Origin: Acidiferrimicrobium sp. IK | Lineage (GTDB): Bacteria > Actinomycetota > Acidimicrobiia > Acidimicrobiales > Palsa-688 | Direction: 5' to 3' | NCBI RefSeq assembly: GCF_025499425.1 | Contig: NZ_JAIMCB010000006.1 | Span: 230,830-294,829 of the forward strand | Length of the DNA stretch: 64,000 nucleotides | Shown: positions 27,127-35,400 of the stretch, one piece after another | Layout: every line of letters starts with the position of its first letter | Position numbering within the stretch: the first letter of the stretch is position 1 | Position numbers and translations under genes: made by a program | The notes under the pieces: generated by a model | Seen by the model: only the letters and a program-made list of their open reading frames with translations | What the model was told of the DNA's origin: nothing | The model's database searches: none

Positions 27127-27485
27127 GGGCGGCTCCTTCGGTGAGGTGGGCCGTCATCGCGCCACGCAGGTGGACCCGGATCAGTCCCGGATCGCTCCCA
27201 CTTCGCCTGTCCCCACCGACCTCCCGCACGCGGGACCAATGCGGGAGCTCTCCGCGGAGTCGGGAGCGTCGGTGCAGGTCAGCGCGGTGGGACTTGCTCA
27301 TCGCGAGAGGTGGGACCTGCCGCGGGACTCAGAGGCTCGGACGCCGCCAGATTTTTCTGTCCCGCCGCTTGCGTCGCCCTGGTCCCACGGGTGGGACCTC
27401 GACTCCCGCGCTCTGTCTGCACCCGAAGTCCCACATCTGGGACTAGTCCCACCCGGTCGGGATGCCTTCTCCCGGCGGGCCGGGA
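27127..27485. promoter_or_regulatory. Intergenic region with GTGGGAC repeat cluster
   Basis: No gene was found in these 359 bp. The heptamer GTGGGAC or its complement GTCCCAC occurs at 27287-27293, 27310-27316, 27382-27388, 27391-27397, 27428-27434 and 27446-27452. The pair at 27382-27397 forms a perfect dyad around a GG, and the pair 27438-27452 is a looser dyad. Partial copies (CGGGAC) lie among them. This is iteron-like and could be an operator array for the winged-helix protein, or part of a replication or transfer origin. The promoter of the sigma-like gene must also be here. Confidence 0.55.
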
Positions 27486-28013
27486 CTACAGGGGTTCGGC
27501 GATGCGGTAGCGGCGGGGCTTGTCACCCACGAGGACCACCTCGCCACGCGCCGCCATGGTCGCGAGCGAGTTCGAGATGGCACCCTGGGAGCGGTCCAAG
27601 GCCTTGCCGAGCGCGGCCGGCCCGAAGGACTCGCCCGGGCGGGCGGCGAGGTAGTCCCGCACGAGAGAGCCCAGCTCGCCCCGCCCCAGCCGACCAGCTG
27701 CCGCGGGAGGCTCGGGGGTTTCCTCGCCAGCGGCGGGACGAAGCTCGCCGCCGCCGGGCTCGCCGCCGATCAGGTCGGCGGCGGCAACCTCGGGCGTGGC
27801 CACCGCCGACCAGCGGTCCGGGGCTCGCCTGCCGGCTTCCCGGCCGCCCGGGGTGCGGCGCACCGAGCCGCCCGCCTCCAGCGCGGCGAGCCGCTTGGCG
27901 GCGGTGGACTGGCCGATACCGAGGGTCTCGGCCAGGTCGGTGGAGGTGACCTCGGGGCGGGCGGCCAAGGCGTCGAGGATCGTGTCGTCGGTGATCTGCA
28001 GCGGGCGTGCCAT
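27486..28013 (-). CDS. Winged-helix DNA-binding protein with two HTH-like segments
   Basis: 175 aa from the ATG at 28013, with AAAGGAG upstream. Residues 5-55 form a winged helix (ILDALAARPEVTSTDLAETL, then GIGQSTAAKRLAALEAGG). A second helix-turn-helix-like block near residues 125-170 reads GPAALGKALDRSQGAISNSL followed by a wing ending RRYRI. An Ala/Gly/Glu linker joins them. Two DNA-binding modules in one chain would suit the paired GTGGGAC sites just downstream of the gene. It may be a copy-number or transfer regulator of the mobile element. Confidence 0.7.
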   Translation of the reverse strand: MARPLQITDDTILDALAARPEVTSTDLAETLGIGQSTAAKRLAALEAGGSVRRTPGGREAGRRAPDRWSAVATPEVAAADLIGGEPGGGELRPAAGEETPEPPAAAGRLGRGELGSLVRDYLAARPGESFGPAALGKALDRSQGAISNSLATMAARGEVVLVGDKPRRYRIAEPL

Positions 28014-28141
28014 GGGGGCTCCTTTGGGGTCGAGTGGGCTCTTCCTCGAAGGACCTACCTCCGTCTCCGAGCCCACCTCAAGGCCAAAGAGAGGGTTCTC
28101 GAACCCCGTCGACGGCCGAAAGAACCGGCGTACGCGAGAGG

Positions 28142-28180
28142 GATTTTGTTGGATACAGGGGCCGTACCCCCTGTTCTTTA
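28142..28180 (+). repeat. 40-bp inverted repeat, copy B, with hairpin
   Basis: It starts GATTTTGTTGGA and ends TGTTCTTTAG, matching copy A at 26359-26398 in the opposite direction. Within it ACAGGGG (28155-28161) and CCCCTGT (28168-28174) form a perfect 7-bp stem with a 6-nt loop, followed by TTCTTT. This copy could also act as a terminator, but copy A does not keep the stem. Confidence 0.55.
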
Positions 28181-28209
28181 GATGACGCTTGTCCGGTCCT
28201 GGGCCGCCC

Positions 28210-29112
28210 ATGACCACGACCACCACCCCCCGCTGTCCCTCCCGACCCGACCGACCCGATGTGCCGCTCGCCATCTGGCCGGTCGCCCAGGCCACCGCCC
28301 AGTGGCAACGGGCCGGCCGCTACCTGCCGGCCTGCACCGCGCACCCCGGCAAGATGCTCCCCGAGCTCGCCCGGCGCATCGTCACCGAGTACTCCGAGCC
28401 CGGCGCTCTCGTCCTCGACCCGCTGGCGGGGATCGGCACCACCCTCGCCGAGGCCGCTCTGCTCGGCCGGCGCGCCGTCGGCGTCGAGCTCGAGGACCGC
28501 TGGGTGGCCCTCGCCACCCAGAACCTCGACCACATGCTCGACGGCGGCCACAGGCACCTCGCCGAGGTCCGCCAGGGCGACGCCCGGCGGCTGCCCGAGC
28601 TGCTCGGCGAGCTCGCCGGACAGGTCGACCTGATCGTCACCTCACCGCCGTACGCGTGCGACGCCGGGGTCATCGACAAGCGGGCGTGGCTGGCCGGCCG
28701 GCGCCTCTGCCCGGACGACACCCTCAACTACTCGACCGATCGGGCCAACCTCGGCCACGCCCGCGGTCCGGCCTACGAGACGGCCATGGCCGAGATCTAC
28801 GCCGCCTGTCACGCCGTGCTGCGACCCGGCGGCCATCTCGTCGTGGTCACCAAGAACACCCGAAGGAAGGGCCGCACCCTCGACCTGGCCGGGCTCACCG
28901 TCGCGCTCGCCACCGCGGCAGGGTTCACCTACCGCCAGCACGTCATCGCGCTCCACGCTGCCATCCGCGACGGCGACCTCGCGGCCCGGCCGTCGTACTG
29001 GCAGATGACCCAGATCCGCCACGCCCGCCAGCGCGGCGAGCCCGCCCACCTCGTCGCCCACGAGGACGTCACCGCCTACGCCAAGAACCAGGAGACCGCC
29101 GATGCCCGCTGA
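28210..29112 (+). CDS. DNA methyltransferase (TSPPY type), copy 1
   Basis: About 300 aa from the ATG at 28210; an upstream TTG at 28189 is less likely. The SAM-binding motif I is DPLAGIGTTLAEA (about residue 75) and the catalytic motif IV is VTSPPYACDAG (about 145), so the chain is an N4-cytosine or N6-adenine type methyltransferase. A C-terminal LRPGGHLVVVTKNTRRKG strand completes the fold. No target-recognition domain is obvious. It overlaps by 11 nt with a second, related methyltransferase gene, and the two share motif order and spacing. No restriction enzyme was seen beside them, so they may be solitary protective or regulatory enzymes of the mobile element. Confidence 0.85.
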   Translation: MTTTTTPRCPSRPDRPDVPLAIWPVAQATAQWQRAGRYLPACTAHPGKMLPELARRIVTEYSEPGALVLDPLAGIGTTLAEAALLGRRAVGVELEDRWVALATQNLDHMLDGGHRHLAEVRQGDARRLPELLGELAGQVDLIVTSPPYACDAGVIDKRAWLAGRRLCPDDTLNYSTDRANLGHARGPAYETAMAEIYAACHAVLRPGGHLVVVTKNTRRKGRTLDLAGLTVALATAAGFTYRQHVIALHAAIRDGDLAARPSYWQMTQIRHARQRGEPAHLVAHEDVTAYAKNQETADAR

Positions 29113-29989
29113 CCTTCCCCTCTCGGTCTGGCCCACCGCGCAACGCAACGCCCGCTCGCAGCGCAAGGGGCGGTACGTGGAGATCTCCGGCCACCACCCG
29201 GCCAAGATGCTCCCCGCCATCGCCCAGCGGGCCATCGCCACCTACACCAAGCCCGGCGACCTCGTCCTCGACCCGATGGCCGGGATCGGATCCACCCTCG
29301 TCGAGGCGGTCCATCTCGGCCGCGACGCCCTCGGCGTCGAGTACGAACCGGAGTGGGCCGACCTAGCCAAGGCCAACCTCGCCTACGCCCACTCGAACGG
29401 CGCGACCGGTCACGGCGAGGTCGTCTGCGGCGACGCCCGCCACCTCGCCGGTGTCGTCGACCCCACCGTGCGCGGGCTCGTGGCCCTGGTGCTCACCTCC
29501 CCGCCCTACGGGCCGTCCCTCCACGGCCGGGTCACCGCCCGGCCCGGGTTGGGCATCACCAAGAGCCACCACCGCTACTCGACCGACCCGGCCAACCTCG
29601 CCCACGTCGGCCTCGACGGCCTCCTCGACGCCATGGGAACCATCCTCGCCGGCTGCGCTCGCCTGCTCCGCCCCGCCGGCGTCGTCGCCATGACCGTGCG
29701 GCCCTGGTGGCGCGCCGGGCAGCTCGTCGACCTCCCCGGGGCCCTTGTTCGAGTGGGCGAAGCATCCGGGCTGGTGCTCTACGAACGTAACGTCGCGCTG
29801 CTGGCTGGGCTGCGCGACGAGAGGCTCGTGCCCCGCAGCTCGTTCTTCGCCCTCGAGCAGGTCCGCAAAGCCCGAGCCGCCGGCGTGCCCCGCCTGGTCA
29901 CTGCCCACGAGGACTTTCTGGTGTTCCGGCTGGCCCGGACCGTTGGCGACCGGACCGGAACGGCGACCCGGCAGAGGGGGGCCAAGTGA
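29102..29989 (+). CDS. DNA methyltransferase (TSPPY type), copy 2
   Basis: 295 aa. Motif I is LDPMAGIGSTLVEA (about residue 58) and motif IV is LTSPPYGPSLHG (about 130). It is clearly a paralogue of the upstream enzyme, with the same N-terminal framing (HPAKMLPAIAQRAIATYT against HPGKMLPELARRIVTEYS). A tandem duplication is likely, and two strands of an asymmetric site could be served by the two enzymes. The gene ends before a stretch of about 300 bp (29990-30290) in which I recognise no gene, only weak open frames. Confidence 0.83.
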   Translation: MPADLPLSVWPTAQRNARSQRKGRYVEISGHHPAKMLPAIAQRAIATYTKPGDLVLDPMAGIGSTLVEAVHLGRDALGVEYEPEWADLAKANLAYAHSNGATGHGEVVCGDARHLAGVVDPTVRGLVALVLTSPPYGPSLHGRVTARPGLGITKSHHRYSTDPANLAHVGLDGLLDAMGTILAGCARLLRPAGVVAMTVRPWWRAGQLVDLPGALVRVGEASGLVLYERNVALLAGLRDERLVPRSSFFALEQVRKARAAGVPRLVTAHEDFLVFRLARTVGDRTGTATRQRGAK

Positions 29990-30290
29990 TCCTGGTGCCC
30001 CGAATCCTCCTTCTGCCGCAGGCCTTGACTTCCTCGACGGAGATGTGGCCTCCTCCAGTCGAGCCCCCAACCTCGGGGAATCTCCGACATCTACGAACCG
30101 GGAGGAAGGCCGAGCAGCCATGTGGGAGCGACATGTCACGGACGCCACAAGGTCCTCGGCGACCTTCACCCGTTGCGCCCACCGGCCTGGCACCGCGGTG
30201 CGCTCCCCAAGGATCGACGGCCGCTCCGCCCCCGAAGCGGCCGGCCGCGCCGAAGGTGGACGCGCCCGCTCGGGGCGGGGAGGGGCGGCG

Positions 30291-30650
30291 GTGACCGAGC
30301 AGCTCGTGAGCCAGCAGGAGGCGGCCCGAATGGCCGGGTGCAGCAAAGACACCATCGTCAGGGCTCGCAGGAACGGCCGGTTCCCGAACGCCCGGCTCCG
30401 GGATCATCGCTGGACGATCCCGACCGATGATCTGCTCGCGGCGGGCATGTACCGACCCGCCGATCAGGACGCATCGGCTCCATCAGCGGCGGTGGACGCG
30501 GGCCGGCCGACGGTGCCGATCGCGGTGGAGCTGGCCCGCGCCCTGGCCCGGGTGGCGGCGCTGGAAGATCTCGTGGCCCGCCAGGACGACCAGCTGGTGT
30601 TCCTGCGGCAGTTGACCGTCGAGACCCTCGCCAAGCGGGGTGCGGACTGA
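30291..30650 (+). CDS. Excisionase-like helix-turn-helix protein
   Basis: 119 aa from the GTG at 30291, with GGGAGGGG upstream. The N-terminal half is a MerR/excisionase-like winged helix (SQQEAARMAGCSKDTIVRAR, RFPNARLRDHRWTIPTDDL). The C-terminal half is a coiled-coil-like helix (VELARALARVAALEDLVARQ) that may dimerise. Its stop codon overlaps the ATG of the tyrosine recombinase by 1 nt, a common xis-int layout, so I infer a recombination directionality role. Confidence 0.72.
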   Translation: MTEQLVSQQEAARMAGCSKDTIVRARRNGRFPNARLRDHRWTIPTDDLLAAGMYRPADQDASAPSAAVDAGRPTVPIAVELARALARVAALEDLVARQDDQLVFLRQLTVETLAKRGAD

Positions 30651-33151
30651 TGGCCCGGCCGCTCAACGGCGGGCTGCGCTTCCAGCGCGGACGGTGGTGG
30701 GCCAGCGTCCCGGACAAGGCGGCCACCTCGGGCCGGCACTACGAGTCCTTCCTCGCTGAGGACGACGCCCGGGCCTGGCTGGCCCAAGCAGTCCCGGCGG
30801 TGCGAACCGGGCGGCCGTTGCCTGACGCCGAGCGGTTCCGTACCACCAAGCCCGCCCGGCGGACCAAGGCGTCGGCCAAGCCGGCACCGGCCAAGATGCA
30901 GCCCGACGTGGCCTCGGTCGCCAAGGCGTGGATGGCGGCCGCCTACGAGGACCTCCGCCGAGGAGGACCCGACCGGGCCGAACGGGTCCGACGCATCGTC
31001 GACGGCTACCTCGTGCCGTGGTTCGCGCCGCGGACCACCACGGTCTCGGACATCACCTACTACATGGCGCACGACTGGCTGCTCCACCTGGTCGGCAGAG
31101 AGCACGTCCCGACGACCCGGTCCGCGTCGCCCGGGCTTCCCCCCCTGCCAGCCAGCATCGACCCAGAAACCGACGAGTTGGGCTTGGTTGCGGTGGCGCG
31201 GTTGTGCGGGGTGAGCTTGCCGACGGTGCGCCGCCGCTGGCGCCAGGGCGAGCTGCCCGGCGCCTACCGCGACCCCGCCGGCCATATCCGGGTGCCGGTC
31301 GCGGCGCTCGACGGGGCGCGCGACAAGCGACGGCGGGCGCCGGCCGGCCTGTCGCAGCGGTACGTGTCGGACGCCTTGTGGGTGCTGCGCCGCGTCCTTG
31401 GCTTCGCCCGGGCCAACGGGCTGTTCCCGCCCGGGTTCGACCCCACCGAGAGCCTCGACGCGCCGACTCCTGATCCGTCAGCGGCCCGCACTCGCCGGCC
31501 CACCCGCCAGCCGAGGCCGCTCACCCTGCCCGAGTGCGCCCGCATCGCCGCCCACCTCCACCCAGCCCACCAGGTCGTGCTGTGGCTGCAGCGCATCATG
31601 GGCCTGCGCATCTCCGAAGCTTTCGGCGTCCTGCTCGGCGACGTGATCGAGGTGGGCGACACCGCCCTACTCGCCGCTCAAGGCCAAGGGGGACGGAAGT
31701 TCAACGTCCGCGACGACCACGGCGTGGTCGTCGCGGTCCCGTACAAGGCGACGATGAAGACCGCGGCGGGATCCCGGGTCCTCGTCGTGCCGGCCAGCAT
31801 GCTGGACCTCATCCACGCCGCGGTCGAGGCGTTCCACACCGACCCGGCCACCGGCACCGTCAACCCGGCCGACCGGCTGGTGCCGGGCATCTACCAGAAG
31901 AACCGCTCCGGCCAGGAGGGCTACCGCCATGCCTTCGAGGACGCCCTGGTGGCCGAGGAACTGTCCACGGCCGACCTCGGGTTCCGGGTCTCCACCCACC
32001 TGCTGCGCAAGAGCCTCGCCACCGACCTGGCCTGGCAGGAAGGGATCGAGGACACCGTGCGCCGCCGGTTCATGGGCCATCGGGCCGGCGACGACGTGTT
32101 CGGTCGGATCTACACCCTCGACCACCCCGAGATCGCCCCGCTGGTCAAGGTGGCTGCCATCCTCGACGACAAGGTCACCGCCAGCATCGGCACTCTGCTC
32201 ACCCCGACGACCCGCAAGGTGGCCTGGGGCAAGCACAACCCGCTGCGGGACCGGGCCGAGGACGTCAACGCGACGCTCGCCACCGCTGGCTGGCTGGTCA
32301 ACCCCGGCACCGCGGATGATCCTTTGTGCGACGCCGAGCGGGTCGCCTCCGAGCTCGACATCGCCAGGACCACCGCCCGTCGGTGGATGACCGACGGCAC
32401 CCTGCCCACCCTCGTCACGGCCGACGCCCAAGGCGTTCCCCGCCGCTACGCGCGGCTCAGCACCGTGTGGGCGCACCGGGACCGCCTCGCCCAGCGCATC
32501 TTGCTGCCCGATCTCGCCGAGCAACTCGGCCTCCGCTACCACGAGGCCTACAGCATGATCCGTCGCCTCGACCTCGACCTCGACCTGGAGCAGCACCCGA
32601 CCAGCCGCGTCTACGAAGTCACTCCCGACGCCGCCGGCGCGCTGCGGGCTGAGCTGGAGCGCATCCAGGCACTGCACGGCCGGTCCATGAAGCTCCCTGC
32701 CGCGGCCGTCCAGCTCCACCTGGCGGCCAGCACCGTGCGGATCTTGGCGGAGCGAGGTGATCTCGAAGTCGACCCCGAGACCGACAGCAGCGGCCTGCGC
32801 TTCGTAACCCGTGCCTCGGTCAAGCAGTACTGGATCGCCCACCACGAAGCAAAACGCCGCACCGTCCAACCGGTCGCCGCCGTGCCCGTCGCCGAAGTCG
32901 CCCGCTTCACCGGCGAGACCTCCCGAGCGCTCATGGACCTCGTCCGGGCCGGCGTCCTCGACCAAGTTCCCGGCCGGCGCACGGCCCAGCTCACCGCCAC
33001 GAGTCTCCGCGCCTGGATGGCCAGGCGCGACCCCGACCTGGCTGCATCGACGAGCGACGATCAAGCGACCGTCACCGCGCTGCGACCGGCCGCCCAACCG
33101 GACCCCGCACAAGCCTCGTCCGATCGGGCCCGTCGGGCCGGCCAGCGGTGA
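30650..33151 (+). CDS. int: Large tyrosine recombinase with extra HTH domains (integrase)
   Basis: 833 aa, about twice the usual size. The N-terminal arm and core-binding region contain an inserted MerR-like helix-turn-helix (about residues 178-220: LVAVARLCGVSLPTVRRRWR). The catalytic domain shows Arg320 (GLRISEAFGV), His450-x-x-Arg453 (THLLRKSLAT), His477 (MGHRAG) and Tyr488 (RIYT), a complete active site. After residue 540 come at least four more HTH-like segments (DAERVASELDIARTTARRWM, LPDLAEQLGLRYHEAYSMIR, LPAAAVQLHLAASTVRILAE, VPVAEVARFTGETSRALMDL). It probably integrates and excises this conjugative element; the attachment site was not identified. Confidence 0.85.
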   Translation: MARPLNGGLRFQRGRWWASVPDKAATSGRHYESFLAEDDARAWLAQAVPAVRTGRPLPDAERFRTTKPARRTKASAKPAPAKMQPDVASVAKAWMAAAYEDLRRGGPDRAERVRRIVDGYLVPWFAPRTTTVSDITYYMAHDWLLHLVGREHVPTTRSASPGLPPLPASIDPETDELGLVAVARLCGVSLPTVRRRWRQGELPGAYRDPAGHIRVPVAALDGARDKRRRAPAGLSQRYVSDALWVLRRVLGFARANGLFPPGFDPTESLDAPTPDPSAARTRRPTRQPRPLTLPECARIAAHLHPAHQVVLWLQRIMGLRISEAFGVLLGDVIEVGDTALLAAQGQGGRKFNVRDDHGVVVAVPYKATMKTAAGSRVLVVPASMLDLIHAAVEAFHTDPATGTVNPADRLVPGIYQKNRSGQEGYRHAFEDALVAEELSTADLGFRVSTHLLRKSLATDLAWQEGIEDTVRRRFMGHRAGDDVFGRIYTLDHPEIAPLVKVAAILDDKVTASIGTLLTPTTRKVAWGKHNPLRDRAEDVNATLATAGWLVNPGTADDPLCDAERVASELDIARTTARRWMTDGTLPTLVTADAQGVPRRYARLSTVWAHRDRLAQRILLPDLAEQLGLRYHEAYSMIRRLDLDLDLEQHPTSRVYEVTPDAAGALRAELERIQALHGRSMKLPAAAVQLHLAASTVRILAERGDLEVDPETDSSGLRFVTRASVKQYWIAHHEAKRRTVQPVAAVPVAEVARFTGETSRALMDLVRAGVLDQVPGRRTAQLTATSLRAWMARRDPDLAASTSDDQATVTALRPAAQPDPAQASSDRARRAGQR

Positions 33152-33190
33152 CACGCCTGCACAAGCCGCGACGCCGGCATAACGCATCTC

Positions 33191-33227
33191 TTGACAAGGA
33201 CGTCAGAATATCCGACACTAGATGTCG
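33191..33227 (+). promoter_or_regulatory. Promoter and operator of the ACP-ThyA-AcpS-peptidase operon
   Basis: TTGACA at 33191 resembles a -35 box. A perfect inverted repeat CGACA-CTAGA-TGTCG spans 33213-33227, and the GTG start codon begins on its last base. The -10 element would fall within the dyad (CACTAG or TAGATG), so a bound repressor, most simply the XRE protein of the operon, would block the promoter. The transcript could be leaderless. Confidence 0.45.
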
Positions 33228-33592
33228 TGAAGACCGACATCCCTTCCGTGGCTCCACCACCGCCACTGCCGCCAGGAAGCGCTCCGGGGGGAGCGACCGT
33301 CCTCGTGGGCGTGGCCACCAGGACGGTTGATCAGCTCGAGGCGGACCTTACGGCCCTACTGCGAGCGGCACAGCCGAATCGGCGACTCACCGAGATGGCG
33401 GACGACGGTTCACCGAAAATCCCGAGCCTGATCGCCGTCTTCCTGATCAACCAGGTCGGGACGTCGGTCGGCCGACCAAAGCTTGTCAACTTGTCGCAGG
33501 TCAACAAGGTCGACCTGCGAAGCATGGGCGGCGTGGCCCGACTCGTTCATCGGACGCTGCACTCGGTCCCGGCAGGGCCGTTGGCCTCATGA
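33227..33592 (+). CDS. Putative acyl-carrier-like protein
   Basis: 121 aa from the GTG at 33227; the open frame extends to a TTG at 33191, but that lies in the promoter. A Pro-rich N-terminus of about 25 residues is followed by a helical domain: VDQLEADLTALLRAAQP, then KIPSLIAVFLINQVG, and VDLRSMGGVARLVHRTL. The Ser-Leu at about residue 67 occupies the place of the DSL phosphopantetheine site of carrier proteins, although the preceding Asp is Pro. The call leans on the AcpS-type transferase two genes downstream. Its stop overlaps the next ATG (ATGA). If it is a carrier protein, it holds a substrate for the neighbouring enzymes; this needs proof. Confidence 0.5.
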   Translation: MKTDIPSVAPPPPLPPGSAPGGATVLVGVATRTVDQLEADLTALLRAAQPNRRLTEMADDGSPKIPSLIAVFLINQVGTSVGRPKLVNLSQVNKVDLRSMGGVARLVHRTLHSVPAGPLAS

Positions 33593-34452
33593 GCGAGTTC
33601 TTGCCCGCAGCGGCTTCGGTCAGCGAGGCCTGGCTGCTCTCTCTGGAGCGAACCGCCGAGACCGACGGCGGCCGAGCAGTCCACGTGGTCTCGACCGTGA
33701 CCGAACCCGGAACCGAGATCGCTTCGATCCGACGCGTCTTGGACAACGCGCTCGACGCGGCTGGCGCCCAATCGGTCGACACGGTGGCAGAGACCATCTT
33801 CCCTGCCTCGCTGTACCCCGATCCGGAACGGGACTGGTCACCCGAGCTGCCGACAGCGGAGTGCGCGCTGCTCGACGCCGCCGCCGAAACGCTCTACGAG
33901 GCGTACACGGGCATGTTGCCGTTGTTGCGCACGGTCAACGCGAACAAGAGCGGCACCTACTTCTCTCGCATGATCTCATGGCCCGGCAAAGAAGCGGGAG
34001 GGATAAACCAGCTGGCGGCCAGGATCGAGCGACTCCGCGGCGAACAGCTGGCCGGCCGCCGCACTCACAATGCGCTCGACATGGACGTGGCGGCCGACGC
34101 GCTCACCGACGAGGAGGACCTTCGCGGGCTGCAGGTCTACGCAGCCGCCGACCGACGCATCCGAAGCTTCCCCTGCCTGACTCACGTCGATCTGACGTTG
34201 TACCAGGGTCGCCTGCACGCGACGGCCGTATACCGACACCAATACCTGTTTCACAAGGCGTACGGAAACCTGCTCGGATTGTCGTGGCTGATGCAGTTCC
34301 TCTGTCAGCAGACCGGCCATGAACTCGGCGAACTCGTGGTCCACGCCACCCTGGCGGACACCCAAGGCCGGGCCCGCGCACTCAAGCTGGCCCGAGATGC
34401 CCGGGCGGCCTCCGATTTGGACGAGCCCGTCACCGTTGGAGTTCACCGGTGA
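33589..34452 (+). CDS. Thymidylate-synthase-like enzyme
   Basis: 287 aa. It follows the thymidylate synthase fold: SGTYFSRMISWPGKEAGGIN followed by QLAARIERLR (about residues 121-150), then RRIRSFPCLTHVDLTLYQ with Cys196 at the nucleophile position, AVYRHQYLFHKAYGNLLGLS in place of the YxRSxDxxxGxPxN region (Asn conserved at about 227), and a helix FLCQQTGHELGEL. The usual folate and C-terminal motifs are poorly kept, so the substrate may be another pyrimidine nucleotide, as in the hydroxymethylases of phages and nucleoside antibiotic pathways. It overlaps both neighbours by 4 nt. Confidence 0.7.
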   Translation: MSEFLPAAASVSEAWLLSLERTAETDGGRAVHVVSTVTEPGTEIASIRRVLDNALDAAGAQSVDTVAETIFPASLYPDPERDWSPELPTAECALLDAAAETLYEAYTGMLPLLRTVNANKSGTYFSRMISWPGKEAGGINQLAARIERLRGEQLAGRRTHNALDMDVAADALTDEEDLRGLQVYAAADRRIRSFPCLTHVDLTLYQGRLHATAVYRHQYLFHKAYGNLLGLSWLMQFLCQQTGHELGELVVHATLADTQGRARALKLARDARAASDLDEPVTVGVHR

Positions 34453-34937
34453 CCGCCGTGTCGCCGAAGCGCGCCCTGCGGTCAGCCTGGAGTGCCAGCG
34501 TGGACCTCGTCGACCAAGCGGCGGGAGCAGGTATCGACCTGGTGGAGGTCGAGCCGCTCCGCCTACTCATCCAAGCCGGCGGCGATGTATTCCTTGAGGC
34601 GGCCTGGACCGCCCGGGAACAGCGAGACGCCAACAATCAAGCGGAAGGGCTAGCCGGGAAGTGGGCGGCGAAAGAGGCCGTCATGAAGGTTCTCCAACGA
34701 GGCATCGGCGATCTCGACCCCCGCGACGTGGAGATCGTCACCGAGCCATCCGGGGCCCCGAGGGTGGAACTCCACCGGACTGCGCTCAGCATCGCCAAGC
34801 GACGTCGGATCACGACGTGGCACGTCTCGTTGACCCACGAAGGCGGATGGGCAGCGGCGATCGTCTTCGCGTCCTCGCTGCGCGCCACTCTCACCGGAAC
34901 TGATGTCGGCAACCACGAAGGGAGGAACCATGCCTGA
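34449..34937 (+). CDS. AcpS-type 4'-phosphopantetheinyl transferase
   Basis: 162 aa from a GTG overlapping the previous stop. The two diagnostic motifs are present: GAGIDLVEVEPLR (about residues 27-39, Asp for Mg binding) and GKWAAKEAVMKVL (about 69-81, Glu). The final strand THEGGWAAAIVFAS matches the family C-terminus. Such enzymes transfer phosphopantetheine from CoA to the Ser of carrier proteins. In this operon the obvious acceptor is the carrier-like protein at 33227. A second, private AcpS outside a fatty-acid locus implies a dedicated carrier pathway. Confidence 0.82.
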   Translation: MTAVSPKRALRSAWSASVDLVDQAAGAGIDLVEVEPLRLLIQAGGDVFLEAAWTAREQRDANNQAEGLAGKWAAKEAVMKVLQRGIGDLDPRDVEIVTEPSGAPRVELHRTALSIAKRRRITTWHVSLTHEGGWAAAIVFASSLRATLTGTDVGNHEGRNHA

Positions 34938-35400
34938 GCAGAGGCGACCAAAGACACCAGTCGCCGCAGCAAACGACGATGATAGCGGCGAGAACGACGA
35001 CAGCGAAGAGCAAGCAAAGATCGGCGCACGGTTGAAGGAAGCGCGCGAATACGTCGGGCTCCTTCAAGAGGACGTCGCCTCCGCGCTCGGCATCCCCCGG
35101 GCAAGCGTGTCGGCTATGGAGTCCGGCAAGCGCCGCGTGACCGGGCTCGAGGTGCGGCGACTCGCCCGTATCTACCGCAAGCCAGTCGGTTGGCTGCTCG
35201 GCGAGGACGACATCGAGCTGAGCGACGCCGAACCACTCTTTCGGGCCACCGAGTCGCTGTCGGACCGTGACCGAGACCAGGTACTGCGCTTCGCCGAGTT
35301 CCTTGCCGCCGCCGGCAAGCCAACCGGTGCTGGAGGACAGGGCGAGCCGCAACGCCCCAGGCCGCGGGCACGAGGCCAAGGCCGCGAGACGGAGTCGTGA
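34930..35400 (+). CDS. XRE family regulator (ImmR-like)
   Basis: 156 aa from the ATG at 34930, with GGGAGGAA upstream; it overlaps the AcpS gene by 8 nt. After an acidic N-terminus the HTH reads IGARLKEAREYVGLLQEDVA, SALGIPRASVSAMESGKRRV, typical of XRE/Cro. The C-terminal part (LSDRDRDQVLRFAEFLAAAG) is helical. Next to an ImmA/IrrE peptidase, such regulators are usually repressors that the peptidase cleaves on stress. The likely operator is the dyad at 33213-33227. Confidence 0.83.
   Translation: MPEQRRPKTPVAAANDDDSGENDDSEEQAKIGARLKEAREYVGLLQEDVASALGIPRASVSAMESGKRRVTGLEVRRLARIYRKPVGWLLGEDDIELSDAEPLFRATESLSDRDRDQVLRFAEFLAAAGKPTGAGGQGEPQRPRPRARGQGRETES

Noticed and set aside
28142..28180. Copy B of the 40-bp repeat as a simple terminator only
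   Set aside because: The stem is good, but copy A keeps the sequence and not the stem, so a terminator role alone does not explain the repeat.
29990..30290. Gene in the 300-bp stretch before the excisionase-like gene
   Set aside because: Only weak open frames with irregular composition, without a credible start or domain.
14896..33151. Relaxase or oriT of the conjugative element
   Set aside because: I found no MOB-type relaxase motif on either strand; Replic_Relax may take part, but I cannot call it a relaxase.
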